Shown: positions 23,433 to 34,000 of the stretch, one piece after another
Layout of the letters: each line of letters opens with the position of its first letter
How positions within the stretch are numbered: the stretch's first letter is position 1
Assembly: GCF_000350225.1 (NCBI RefSeq)
Contig: NW_005179123.1
Location: 85,387-149,386, forward strand
Source of the DNA: Chondrus crispus
Lineage: Eukaryota > Rhodophyta > Florideophyceae > Gigartinales > Gigartinaceae
Reading direction: 5' to 3'
DNA: 64,000 nt
Made by a program: the position numbers and the translations under genes
The notes under the pieces: model-generated
The model's input: the letters and a program-made list of their open reading frames with translations, nothing else
The model's database searches: none
What the model was told of the DNA's origin: nothing

Positions 23433-23976
23433 TCTCCCTCTCTCTTTATACTTGTACGTTGGTGGCGCAATGGCAGATTGTTCAAAAAAGCGGGGTGAGC
23501 GCGATCTGCATCCGTCTCCTTCCTTTCTCTCATCAGTAAGGGCACAAAGACAGCAGCCGTGCCCATTTGGAAAACGACCACGCCCTCATGGCCCTAGTGG
23601 CTCCATGACTCTTGATCTCATCTTATGCATGGGTTGCGTTCGGTACCTCAGAGGCAGTCAGTATCTGTTGTGGGGATACTGCCATACTTTTATCTTTGTT
23701 GCGAAAACTTGATTTTGCCTTCCTTTGTCTCGGGACTGCGCAGCAATTCTACAGCACAATACCCTTTACTTAGGGCCTGGGTCAGTAGGAAGCGTATCGG
23801 GAGCAAGAGCAGCAAACTCAACGTGGGTTCTGCTATTACAACCGGCGAAGACGGTTGATAAGAAACGTGCCCAAGCTAAATGCAAAAAACTGAACTCCCG
23901 ATCTGAATACTGTACAGTACATGGTGGTAAAAACAATCCCATTTCTGGTTACACAAAGCATGCAAGCAAATCATTA
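23433..23976. other. Intergenic sequence, no gene recognised
   Basis: Only short overlapping frames without recognisable products. Confidence 0.5.
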
Positions 23977-25070
23977 CAGTCGACCCTACGCATTAGTGCC
24001 GCCCCCTGTAAAGACTAATAATACGGCACTAATTCGGAGCGGCACAATCAGATGCCAGAACCACTACCCGGCCAGAACTCTGTTATTAGAGCAACCCCAC
24101 CGCGCACATCTATTTGATCAATAGAATTTCTGCTCACGATTTTCAACCCCACCGCGCAATTCTATCGCTTTCCGAAATCGAATAGAACCATTTCGGAGTC
24201 TATCCGAGCGCCGATAGATTCCAAAAACGTTCTATCCGTTGAATAGATTCCCCGATAGAATGACACGTGCCAAGCGTGTCTACCAAATTCCAGCCAAATG
24301 TGCCTCCTACTTGCGAGAAGGCGAGCCGAAACTCCTCGGCAGGCGTGTCGCGCGCTTCATTCAGGCATGCAATAGTGCGCCAACACCATGGCTCGCGGCT
24401 ATGGTACTCATAAATCAGCCTTTCATGTCCTCTAGTAGCGTGGGAGAGGCACATCATCAACAACCACCTGTCACAGTATACTACGAATAGCGAAGCGCGC
24501 GAACTCGATCATGCCGTCCCAACCGAGAACCTCCGCGCTGCTTCGTCGCTGCAGCATGCACTTCGGCGACGTGTGACCCGTGCATGCTCGCAACAATGAT
24601 TTCATCATCCCCATGGCTGTCGTCTGTGTACTGAAGGACGGTTCTGAGGACTTCTATCGGGTTCATTGGCGATGATGCCGTGTGGGAGCGCGTAGTTGGA
24701 CAGTACCGGAGGGAGGGCGCGCGGCGAACAGGGACAGAGGGCACAGGCTGCGGAAGACAGACATGCAGCCGTGCGGGATTCACGGCGAGGGGTGGGCGTC
24801 TCGATGAACGATCGCCTCTTCGCAGACGATGTGTGACGTCTCGCCGCTGTCCGCACGAGCATTCAGCGATAGAGTTGCAAATATGCGTTGGGGTTGACGC
24901 GAATAGAATCCACACGAATAGATTGACGATTCGCCACAAAAATCTATTCGTGCAACCGGCGAATAGTCAGCGTACACGTTTCATTTCTATCCGGCAATAG
25001 AATCGACGCGGTGGGGTTGCTCTAGCAGGGAATTTGCAGAAGTCTGCTGGAGTCTGTCGCCCGCCTAATT
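23977..25070 (-). mobile_element. Remnant of a pogo-like transposon end, interrupted by another element
   Basis: TA at 23975-23976 is followed by CAGTCGACCCTACGCATTAG, the same terminal sequence as the element at 32775. On the minus strand the segment encodes the transposase C-terminal tail LITEFWPGSGSGI-stop. The frame continues after the interruption (25024-25070) as PKLGGRQTPADFCKFPA. Only the tail of the transposase is left, and the far end was not found. Confidence 0.6.
24089..25022. mobile_element. TA-flanked 0.93-kb non-autonomous element nested in the pogo tail
   Basis: Inverted termini GAGCAACCCCACCGCG at both ends, with TA on each side (24087-24088, 25023-25024). Subterminal AATAGA/TCTATT motifs recur several times in both orientations, as expected for transposase-binding repeats. 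No transposase ORF. Removing the element and one TA joins an open transposase frame, which confirms the insertion. Confidence 0.75.
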
Positions 25071-25076
25071 TTGGAC

Positions 25077-25240
25077 AGCATCAAGGGACACGCCCTTTAT
25101 GCAGAATTTGCCGTGAACGCCATCAGAAGAAATCACGTTGGTACAGTAGTGTGTGTCCAGGCCTTCTACACATGTGGTGCGCTCTAAATCGTTGCGTTGC
25201 TCATCGGACCAGCAGGGAGACCAGCAGCGGTCTGGTCTGT
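25077..25240 (+). pseudogene. Possible piggyBac-like Cys-rich domain fragment
   Basis: The plus-strand frame reads PLCRICRERHQKKSRWYSSV followed by CPG, resembling the C-terminal cysteine-rich domain of piggyBac-type transposases (Cys pair, KKSRWY, CPG). One expected Cys is Ser here. No catalytic core or TTAA termini are seen nearby. Recognition is from a short motif only. Confidence 0.3.
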
Positions 25241-25689
25241 CACGATTCCCGCCGTACAAACAAATTCGGACACAGAGAGACGTGGCAGATTCAAGCCGAG
25301 GTGAAGCATTGTGACAGTCGGTATGCTGTATTCTCGAAGACCTCAAAACAGTACACGAACAAACTGTGCCTTGCAAAGTTACTGTACCTTACTTTCCTCC
25401 GCACTGTAGTTTGTCTTTTATTCAGAGACATTCGAACAGCCTACGACGTAGCCTTGTGACTATGACAAAGCCATGGGACCTGCCTGCCGGTCGGTAAGGT
25501 CAAAACGCAAGCCCGAAAAGCTGTTCCACTCATGCACGGGAGCCAAATAACCCTTCATACAGTACATGCCACAAAATTCTGCGAATTAATTCTTTTCAAC
25601 TTTGATGTCCAATGTTTCTATTTTTCCTTGGGAGGTTGACTCGTTTTGTAACTCTTCTGAAGTTTTGACTTGAATAGAAAGCACTCTAC

Positions 25690-26050
25690 CCAAGGGTACG
25701 GATTGTCTCACGGCTGACAAAATTGTGGCACAATATCAAGCAGGGGACAAGCTGCGATATCAGCACAGTGCGACAGTGCCGGCGCGACTCACAGTATGTC
25801 GCCAGACGCAACGCACAAGCTCCTGCATGTGTGGTGATATAAACTCTCTAAAATTGTAGCGTTTTGATTTTACTGGGTATGCTTTCCTCGGGGGTCAGCC
25901 GAGAGACAGGTCACCTCTCGGGCCTCCCATGCGCCCTCGGCTCCGCCTCGAGGCACATGTCCAGCCCTCGAGCTGATATCGGCCCAAGTGTGCCCCGTGT
26001 GACCACGCATACATGTCTTTATGCTACTGGTATAAAATTAGCTTAGAGAA
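25690..26050. repeat. Dispersed repeat, inverted partner of 29790-30230
   Basis: Shares GTCTCACGGCTGACAAAATT, GCAACGCACAAGCTCCTGCA and CATGTCCAGCCCTCGAGCTG with 29790-30230 in inverted orientation. The two copies flank the pogo-like element at 26890-29152. No ORF of note. Confidence 0.7.
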
Positions 26051-26603
26051 AACTAGTTGCTGTAAGTCGACTTTTTCTTTTGAACACCTTTATGTGCGTC
26101 AACGAGTTGGTTTTCGCTAGAATTGACGAGCGGGTGCTTTACTTGCAGTCGGTGATGTCACCGACATCATAATTGCAGTATTTTATGATAATATCTTGAG
26201 CATTCTTGGAGGGATAGACTTCTATTTGCGAAGAAACAGAAGTTAAATCGTGCTTTGCGTTGTCTAGAAAAAAGTAAACCGGACCGTTTCCGGTAGAACA
26301 CTACGGTAGACTCAACCATTGCAGCCTTATAGTACCAGGTAACGGTATTGAGATTAGGATGTGGCCTCCAGCCAAATCAAAATCTGCTCGACATCCCAGC
26401 GTGCCTTGTGTGCCCACGCCTAATGTAGGGTTGCTGCTTGCGGCAACAATGTTACGCCTGGGGCATATGCGCTCGTGGCACATCTGGTTCACGCCCATTA
26501 GTTTCCTAACGAGTTTCGAACGCCCACATAGTCGTCTCTTCCCCTTCATTCAGCCGAGACGAAGTTACTTTCATTAAGAAGGGGCTTTGCTGCGCTGCAA
26601 TGG

Positions 26604-26701
26604 AAGACGTTGGAAATGCGGCCGGGCTCCCTTCCTGCATTGGCATTGTTGCAAGACGTTGGGAATGCGGCAGGGCTCCCTTCCTGCATTGGCATTGTTG
26701 C
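26604..26701. repeat. 49-bp tandem repeat, two units
   Basis: Unit AGACGTTGGRAATGCGGCMG and following bases, two copies differing at a few positions. Confidence 0.9.
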
Positions 26702-26889
26702 CGTGTTCTTCTACTTCGAACTCGAGCTGGCCCTTGTAAGCTGGTGTTATTGGCGGAAAGCGCATATTCTATGGTCATTCCCCACCCCTTGATAGGCGAG
26801 TGGATAATTTGGTTTGCGTATGATATGCGCTTTCCGAGGAGGTGACCATGACGGCGTCGCAGGGAGCTATACTACAACGTCCGCGTGTA

Positions 26890-29152
26890 CACCGATTACT
26901 GCAAATAGTGCGGGTGAGAATATAGTGCGGGTTCGAAATTAGTGCAGACCGCAGTAAATTATGTTTCTCGCCTATCGCCGATGGCGCAATTACTGCGGTC
27001 CGCACTAATTGCAAACCATACATCTAATAGTGCAGTCTCAGAAAGCAGCCAATTCGCTGTCCTGCGCGCCATTTTTGACAGATACTAACCCAAATCTGGA
27101 ACAAAACGCCATTGTGGTGTTTTGGTTATGCACATATAAAGGCTTACCTTTTCCATTCTTACATCAAAGCTGCACCCCGCCGTCCGAAAGATCCAGCTTG
27201 CGTATCATCACGGTATCAGCATCTCCCATTATTGCTTCCCTCCAAAAATGCCGAACGCCTGCGGAACGAAAGAGACGCAGCTTCAACTCAAGAAGCTACT
27301 GTAGATGCCAATCATTCCTCTGCCGATCTCCTAACATCTGCCACACTACACCCAACTCCGGCTTTCCGGCACCGCCGCTCAACACAGCCGCGCCCTCGGC
27401 GGTCTGCACAAGAGCGGTCCAACGTGTGCTTACGCGATCAGATCGCGTTAAGATTGACAAGTGGATGGCTGAGGAGGTCTCCAGGGCAGGTTCTAAACAC
27501 ATTGCCTCAGAAGCTGTCCGCCAGTTCCCCCATCTGTTCCGTGGAAACGAAAAGGCGAACAATTCTAAGGCAAGTCGCTTAGGGAAAGCACGCATCGAGT
27601 ACCTTGAAGCAGAAGAGACGGCTTAGGCGCCCCGCTCAATTACCAGGGTTAAAAGCTGTGGCTTCAAAAGGGTGTATCCAAAGGCCAAGCCTGGCCGCGG
27701 TCTGAAGAGGTCTGCTTGGGTAATGGCGCTGCAAGCCGACCTCCTCGAAGAGTTTGACAGGCTTCGAAAAACCGGACTCAAGTTCAGTGCCAAGCTGCTC
27801 GGGGATCTTGCCACACAGCTCATAAAAAGTTCTACGAGGTATGAATATTTTCTAAATTGTTTTCATACGTCGTCAAAAACGTTTATTCAGTACATGATCA
27901 CACCGCGATGGATCCAGGCATTTATGGAGCGGAATGAAATTGTTAGTCGCGCTCAAACCAGCAAATTGATGGTTTCCCCGGAGAAGCAAGCCTTTATCGA
28001 GAAGAAAGTGGCGTATCATCTTGGCTTTGTGGCTCTAGAGTTTCATTTAGGGCGTTTAGATGAGCAATATGTGTGAAATGCTGACGAGACGCACTTTGTC
28101 ATCAACATGGACATCCATCGAAGGTTGGGAATTTGCGGTGAAGCCGAGTTGAAGTATTCAGACGTAGTGTCTGGAGCGGAAGAGATGACAATGATTGTAC
28201 GTATATCTGGTGGAAGGGATGCCAGAATCGAAGCGCCAATGATGGTTTTTCAGAACAAGAAGAGAAGCTACGCAATTCAAAACGTTCCTGACGATGTAGC
28301 GGGAGTTTCGTATCGCTCGGGGCCGAAGGGTTGGATGGATCGCAAATTAATGCCGCAGTGGCTGAGGGAACGGAAAGTAATTAAGGCGCTTCGGCACGGC
28401 TGGCGTCATGTTTTGTATATGGACAACTGCAGTGGGCATGGTGAGACTGCGGCAATGTTGGAAGCGTTGAACGAAATTAACACAGAGGTCAGGTTTTTCC
28501 TGCCGAACTGTACGGACCTACTGCAGCCCGCCGATTCCTTTGTGATACAAAAGCTAAAAGATGCTTGGCGTTGTCGTTGGGACCAGCACAAAATGGAGCG
28601 CATAATGGCGGGTGACTTTACGGCGTCTTCTGGCAAGTTGCGTAATCCAGGCAAGCCCTACTTTTTGGAGCTTGCCACAGCGGCCGTTCGGGATGCTAAC
28701 GCACAACGCGACACCGAGGGTTTAACCTACGCACGGAAAGCCATGATTAGATGTGGCTTAGCGCTCAACACAAATGGGCAGTGGGAGGAAGGACAATTGT
28801 TTCCCAAGCTATAGAACATAATTCAGAGGCATCGAAACCATTTTGAGTGAGCTCCTGTGATTGCGAATGAGGACCAGGTTGTTGGCGAAGGCGCGTAGAG
28901 ATATCCAGTACCCTTACACATTAAAACTCTCAACTCTTCTGATTGGTCCAGATTGCATTCGGCATTACAGACAGAATTAGGGTAGACTGCACTATTAAGA
29001 ACAGAAATATTTACTGCGGACCGCACTAATAGGGGAAATGACTTAATTAGTGCGGTATCAATATTAGTGCGGACCGCAGTAAATACCGTCACCTCGGCTT
29101 CGAATTGGCGTTCCAAAATAGTGCAGACCGCACTATTTGCAGTATTCGGTTG
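26890..29152 (+). mobile_element. Pogo/Tigger-like DNA transposon with complete ends, 2.26 kb
   Basis: Flanked by TA (26888-26889 and 29153-29154). Terminal inverted repeats are CACCGATTACTGCAAATAGT and, at the far end in reverse complement, CAACCGAATACTGCAAATAG. Several AGTGCGGWCCGCACTA-type motifs lie just inside both ends. It carries one broken transposase gene. Confidence 0.85.
27009..28814 (+). pseudogene. Pogo-like DDE transposase with two in-frame stops
   Basis: One reading frame runs from about 27400 to 28814, broken only by TAG at 27624 and TGA at 28074. The N-terminal part (KIDKWMAEEVSRAGSKHIAS) looks like a DNA-binding helix-turn-helix region. The DDE core keeps the first Asp in NADETHF right after the TGA, the second in LYMDNCSGHGE, and the third in CTDLLQPADSF. 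The TGA replaces what is usually Trp before NADET. The 5' exon is unclear: an ATG at 27248 begins MPNACGTKETQLQLKKL in another frame and could be joined by an intron. The enzyme would bind the TIRs and cut at TA. Inactive as it stands unless stops are read through. Confidence 0.8.
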
Positions 29153-29154
29153 TA

Positions 29155-29789
29155 AACCTTAAGGGAGGTACAGTAGCTCTGTCATAATATCTTCAATCCG
29201 GCGACGACAGTTGGTAGACGTGGGTGACAAAGCATCGTCGTGGGTGAGGACAGAACGAACTATCGGTTGATACAAACACTGACCAGAGTCATGCCATAGT
29301 GCATGAAATATTGATACCGAGGGACTCATCAGCCAATGACGGGCTTCGTGGTATTGTGGCAACAATCCTTTTTCGCTATTCTCGGACTTGGTTTGGTTTT
29401 CTGCTGACGTTGCCCATAGTGGATGCAGCGACAATTGCGCTTCACTACTGTTTCCTGGCAGTTTGACGCAGCCCACATGATTCATTTTTCTTGGCGTTGC
29501 CCTCCACACGATACTGTTCTGATGTTTGTAATCCTCTATAGAGCAATTGCGTTACATTCATCCGCTGCTGAAGTATCTTCCAAAAGTACTTTTGTGATGG
29601 CTCATTCACCCCGTCTATTCCACGATTTCTCATATCATTTTCTTCTCACTGCCCTGTGGCAATCGAAGTCATGTGCCTGTCATGTGTAACTTAACGAGTT
29701 GCATCGATTCGCCGTCTTTGTTTATTCTAAAAAGGTGCAGGTGAACGGTAGATCCCATATTATTCTTGGGAAATAACATCCCCAACCAA
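29155..29789. other. Intergenic sequence with unrecognised minus-strand open frame
   Basis: An open frame on the minus strand (29159-29509) has no recognisable motif. It may be a relic of an older element into which the pogo-like transposon jumped. Confidence 0.35.
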
Positions 29790-30230
29790 CAAGTATGCGT
29801 TGTCACACGGGGAAAGAGGACCGATATCAGCTCGAGGGCTGGACATGCACCTCTGATATCGGCCCGAGTGTGCCTCGTGTGACAACACACTTGTCTCTCG
29901 GCAGACCCCCGTGGATGCCTCCGTCGAGATCGCCTCCGCACACCCCCTCGTACCAAGCCTGTTTCGTTTCATCCGTTCCCCAATATTGCGAAAAACTAGT
30001 GTTATCGCAGGTGCCCTAGGGCAACCTTCGATATCAGCGGTGTTATCGAAGGTTGCCGTAGGGCACCGTCCATAGCAGTAGTTTTTCAGAAGATTGCGAC
30101 AACTGGGCATGGTCCTCAACATCACTACAACATCCCCACAATATCACCACAATATCACCACAATATCACCACCCATGCAGGAGCTTGTGCGTTGCGTTTG
30201 GCGACAATTTTGTCAGCCGTGAGACAACTT
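29790..30230. repeat. Dispersed repeat, inverted partner of 25690-26050
   Basis: Inverted copy of the block at 25.7-26.0 kb, with differences in internal spacing. Contains the hairpin at 30010-30067. Confidence 0.7.
30010..30067. repeat. Hairpin, 24-bp arms with 10-nt loop
   Basis: GGTGCCCTAGGGCAACCTTC onward pairs with 30044-30067 with one mismatch. Confidence 0.9.
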
Positions 30231-30268
30231 CAACAGTATCATAATAATATCATAATAATATCATAATA
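30125..30268. repeat. Two short tandem arrays
   Basis: CACAATATCAC units near 30137-30172 and ATCATAATAAT units near 30237-30268. Confidence 0.85.
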
Positions 30269-30284
30269 CAGAGATCTCCAATGA

Positions 30285-31300
30285 TCATATTTCTTTCGCT
30301 TCCTGTCGTATCTTACACGTGTACATAGCACTCCCACCGTACTTAACACCGTCGTCGCTTATGTCCCCAGTAAAGACGACCCCAGGGTCTTGAGTCTCTC
30401 CTACACTCCCTATCACACTACAAGTTTTGTTGCCCATGTCGAACACACTGCGACTTGGAGAATTCACTGCTTCCGATCGGACAGGCACGGTTGAATAATA
30501 TTGCTTTCTAGCTCTTTAATTCTAGGCACTTTTCATTCAGCCACGGGCAAGTATTCAGATTCATCATTAGATATTATGATAGAGGCGACACCAGCCGTAC
30601 TCTCAATAGCTCATTCAATGGCACCCATATTTCAAAATATCATTTTAAACGCGATATTTCTCTTATGCCTCGATTCACTTCTTTTTATTGTTGACATCCA
30701 TAATGTCTTATCCTTGTTTGAGCTTGTTCGTTTCCCTGGGACCCAAATAAAGTACACGAATATGTCTTTGCTATCGAATCGTGGATATTCTCGTTGGGAG
30801 GGGAGCTTCCAATATTGGACAACCGTAGAAACGATTTCAATCCCAGAGTGCGAGCTTTTATGAACGCATGTACTTCTAAGTGAAAAGAGTGACAAGTAAG
30901 GGGAGATAACGAGAAGGTTCAGCTGTACCGGCAAATTGTAATAGTGAAATATACAGTGAAGCATGTAGAAATGGCATGCATCCTTCTATCATGTGCGCGA
31001 CAAATCTTGTGCAAGATCTTACATCACGGAGAGTCCATTTTGTCTCTTACGTTCAGACAAGTTGTCTCGAACACAGTTCATTTCTCTACCAATCATGAAA
31101 AGATTTCGCAAGGAGGCACCCCTAATTTAATTGCAATCTTGAGTTCACCATTGTCAAGAAGCAAACGTTGAAGCGGCCTTGTGTATGGTAATATTTTGCT
31201 ATCGCAGGATGCAAAGCTAACATTTGAAGCAGTTTTGCTTTGCTGCTCCTTGATCAAACTCGTGACTGCTACTCGAAACTGTTGAACACTCTTGAAGATT
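30285..31300. other. A/T-rich region upstream of the small secreted-protein gene
   Basis: Contains open frames on both strands (30285-30488 minus, 30632-30964 minus with an ATG at 30964, 30501-30863 plus), none with recognisable domains. Codon pattern gives no clear winner, so I do not call a gene. Confidence 0.4.
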
Positions 31301-31317
31301 TTGGCGATTTACAATGC

Positions 31318-31325
31318 TATAAAAG
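31318..31325 (+). promoter_or_regulatory. TATA box (TATAAAAG) of the small secreted-protein gene
   Basis: TATAAAAG, followed about 25-30 bp later by a TCACCA/CTCAGTC initiator-like stretch and a C/A-rich leader of about 95 bp before the ATG at 31444. Spacing fits a standard RNA polymerase II core promoter. Confidence 0.65.
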
Positions 31326-31443
31326 TAGCAGTTCCAGTCCTCACCAAACTCAGTCGCCCCATCTCATCAGCTTTCTCTCCAACTGAAGCAAGAACCAAAG
31401 AGACTTTCAGCAAGCTCATACCTCACATTTTGCCCTTGCTGCC

Positions 31444-31707
31444 ATGATTCGTATCGGAACGTTTTTCCTTTTGGCCCTTCTGGCTCTGTGCGCAGTCGCT
31501 TCCGTCGTGGACGAGATTCCCATGGAAGGCGATCTCACCGAGCACAATGACATTGCAGAAGACATGGATGTGGCGGGACGTTCGTATTACCCGTATTACC
31601 CGCACAAGGGCCACCATGGACACCGGGGCGGGCGCCACCATGGACACCGGGGCAGGCACCACCATGGATACCCGTACTATCACAAGAAGCACTACGACTC
31701 TTACTGA
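31444..31707 (+). CDS. Small secreted His/Arg/Tyr-rich protein, 87 aa
   Basis: Single exon. Residues 1-20 form a classical signal peptide (MIRIGTFFLLALLALCAVAS) with a likely cut after Ala19 or Ser20. Residues 23-42 are strongly acidic (nine Asp/Glu). Residues 47-87 are cationic and aromatic, with twelve His and Arg/Gly/Tyr in near-repeats (GHRGGRHHGHRGRHHHG). Order signal-acidic-cationic resembles precursors of secreted peptides in which an acidic pro-part balances a basic mature part. His clusters could bind copper, zinc or nickel, or sulfated wall polysaccharide. TATA box and AATAAA frame the gene. I know no named family; secretion is well supported, function is inference. Confidence 0.8.
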   Translation: MIRIGTFFLLALLALCAVASVVDEIPMEGDLTEHNDIAEDMDVAGRSYYPYYPHKGHHGHRGGRHHGHRGRHHHGYPYYHKKHYDSY

Positions 31708-31904
31708 AATAGTTTCCTTTCTGGCTGTGAACTTCTACTTATGCTATCTGTCCGTCGTCAGCAGCGGTTGAAGCTAAGTTGAGAAGTGTCCCATTGGAAG
31801 TGAGAATCCCCCCTTTCTGAAGCTCGGACGCTTGGAGAATAGCTATGAAGAGTGTCTTCGCTTCTGGTGACTTTGATCCTTGAGAACTAGTCGCTGCTGT
31901 CCGC

Positions 31905-31910
31905 AATAAA
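31905..31910 (+). promoter_or_regulatory. AATAAA polyadenylation signal
   Basis: AATAAA about 200 bp after the stop codon of the small secreted-protein gene, the first such hexamer downstream. Confidence 0.6.
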
Positions 31911-32774
31911 CAAAAAGTTGCTAAAATCTCTGATAGCCTGCCGCTTATCATCTGTGTGTTCATTTATTTTCGGGCTGACAAACGTTAGATATAATTTTGT
32001 ACATCGTGAAAGGAGGTGTCTTGAGGGACCAGAGCAATTGCGAGATGACAGTATGATGAGTTTTATAATCCCCATTGTACGAGGACACCATAAAGAGAGA
32101 ACAAGGCTCCATGTCATGGGGGCCTCTTGCCGTGCACTACCCGGTAGCATTGGCAGCTCGGCGCTACGGCCTAATGACCTATCCGATGAGTATACTGTAC
32201 GATGGTACAGAGGTAATATGCACGGTCACAGTCGTTCCTGAGAAACGAAACGCAAAGCGTAACTACGATTGCAGGACACTGTGTGAACTGGAAACCGATG
32301 ACTCGTCGTATACTCGTCGTCGCTCGTTAAGTATGTACTCTGAGGAACAGACTGTCCTGTGCGGTCTGACAGACACCTTGGCATATTTCACAGATAGACA
32401 ACCGTGTACATTTTCAAGAGGTTCGACCTTTACATTTCATGTTAAAAGCAGTCGCACAGCTATGGGCGAGTAGCACACACCAGGCTGGTTTTGGTGCTCG
32501 CAACAGAAGCTTTCCCGACAAGAAAGATACATCAATTGCACGACAGGGGCGGTCACAGTCCTGGACGTCTGTGAAGCATGATTCTCAAGAATCAGTACCG
32601 CAGACAGTTGCATAAAGGGGGTGCTGGAGTTGTCGGACAATGACAAAAAAATCGGACATGCAAAATAGTTTGAAAAAACATCTCTGACACGGGCCAAGGT
32701 GCACTGCCGCGAGTAACGGCGCCAGACAGTCGGCCGTATCCAAGAACGACGTGGTTGAAATTAAAGACTAAGTA
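31911..32774. other. Intergenic sequence, one weak open frame
   Basis: A plus-strand open frame around 32090-32473 without a convincing start (it includes CTVTVVPEKRN and CTFSRGSTFTFHV) might be an old exon. I recognise nothing in it. Confidence 0.3.
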
Positions 32775-33618
32775 CAGTCGACCCTACGCATTAGTACCGC
32801 CCTCTCTAAGGACTAATAATACGGCACTAATTCGGAGCGGCACAATCAGAAAGCAGAATCACTACCCGGCCAGAACTCTGTTATTAGAGTGTGCTGTTGT
32901 TGCCTTTGACCCTGTCTCTCATGCCTAGCTTCTAGAAAAGCTCGTTTTGCGGACCTCAAGTGCGATAAGGCATTGCTCACATCGCACTCCACACCCAGAC
33001 TCTCCAAAGACCCAAACAACCTTGCTAACACTACAGCACTCGGTACGGCTCGCCTCTCCGTAATTTCACACTCGCCTTCTGCCACACAATCATCCATCAT
33101 AGCATCACTGGCAGACTGATTCTGTAGCTCTCCACCATAATGTATTGAATCGCAAGCATCACTAATAGAAGCTTCTGCCACAAGCTCATTAGTCTCGATC
33201 TCAATCCATTCCTCCACATCGCAGGGTGCAAAGTCTTTGTTCCGAGCGTTGTAGCGGTGTTCGTCACAATTTGTTGGAGGAAAGGAAGAGAGCGTTTGAT
33301 GTTTCGGATGGTTCGCTCTGAAATTTTGAACTGACGCATAACTGTGGTATTCGCATTCCCGACCTGCAGCAGATGCCCAACCTCGATTTTCTGTGCAATC
33401 GTAAGGCGCGCAAAGTTACGCTTCGCTTTGGCGATCTTTTCAGGAATCATGTTAGGGTCTTTGAGTGAGGTGCCATCACCAATTGTTGAGCTGAGGCGCA
33501 TGAGTGGGCGATGACGACGTCGTGCATGACACGTGGCAGAACCTGTGTCTGCCGGTTTTGGCGGCACTAATTCGAGGGTGGCAATAATGAAAGCGGCACT
33601 ATTGCGCTTCCCCCCCTG
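32775..33618 (-). mobile_element. Internally deleted pogo-like element, 844 bp
   Basis: TA at 32773-32774 and 33619-33620. Termini are CAGTCGACCCTACGCATTAG and, at the other end in reverse complement, CAGGGGGGAAGCGCAATAGT. It keeps the two ends of a transposase gene but not the catalytic core. Same terminal sequence as the remnant at 23977. Confidence 0.8.
32846..33567 (-). pseudogene. Pogo-like transposase, catalytic core deleted
   Basis: The 5' part encodes a CENP-B/Psq-type helix-turn-helix (LTIAQKIEVGHLL ... FKISERTIRNIKR). After LPFLQQIV the frame changes at a deletion junction near 33260. It then enters the acidic C-terminal tail (DVEEWIEIETNE) and ends LITEFWPGSDSAF. All three DDE residues are gone, so only DNA binding could remain. 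Confidence 0.7.
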
Positions 33619-33619
33619 T

Positions 33620-33683
33620 ATCTCAATCGCTTGCTCACATGAGCAAGCGATTGAGATATTAGAAAGCTGTAAACAGCTTTCTA
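33620..33683. repeat. Two adjacent perfect palindromes
   Basis: The first has arms 33620-33637 and 33640-33657 (18 bp, ATCTCAATCGCTTGCTCA). The second has arms 33660-33670 and 33673-33683 (11 bp, TAGAAAGCTGT). The first begins at the TA flanking the deleted pogo-like element. Confidence 0.95.
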
Positions 33684-33719
33684 CGTACAGTATAGGAGTG
33701 CAACAACCCTAGCATACAG

Positions 33720-34000
33720 TACAAAAACAGGCGGACTTTTCTATTTTTTTAAATTTGCTTGGATGTTCGATCTTAGGGCTCGGTTGGGGTGCAGTAGTGT
33801 CCGCGCGCAATCTCACTCCTCTTCCGTGTCCGTGATTGTTTTCGCAAAGTCCCAGTGGACGACAGGCTGAGAGTGTCCCTGTCGCAAAACACAAAAAATG
33901 GTGATTGCCTCACAATTACACGTACTTTTTCTTTTAATATTGAGGTTTCTGTCCGACGTCTCCAGCACCCCCCCCCCCCCCCCCCCCCCCCCCCCCTTCA
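33720..34000. repeat. Relic homologous to the transposon 3' end at 60940-61180
   Basis: Shares GCTCGGTTGGGG, CAATCTCACTCCTCTT, GTGTCC...GTCGCAAAACA and CTTTTAATATTGAGGTTT with 60975-61175 in the same order and orientation, up to a C-run. It is a solo end of the pogo-like family whose transposase survives at 59769-60875. Confidence 0.7.
33968..33996. repeat. Homopolymer of 29 C
   Basis: Uninterrupted C29 at the place where the related copy (around 61172) has only seven C. It could be an expanded terminal tract or an assembly artefact. Confidence 0.85.

Noticed and set aside
30125-30268. CRISPR-like array
   Set aside because: Units are 11-12 bp direct repeats without spacers; simple tandem repeats.
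30285-30863. Small genes in the A/T-rich region at 30.3-30.9 kb
   Set aside because: The frames lack ATG starts or compete on both strands, with no motif or splice signals that decide between them.
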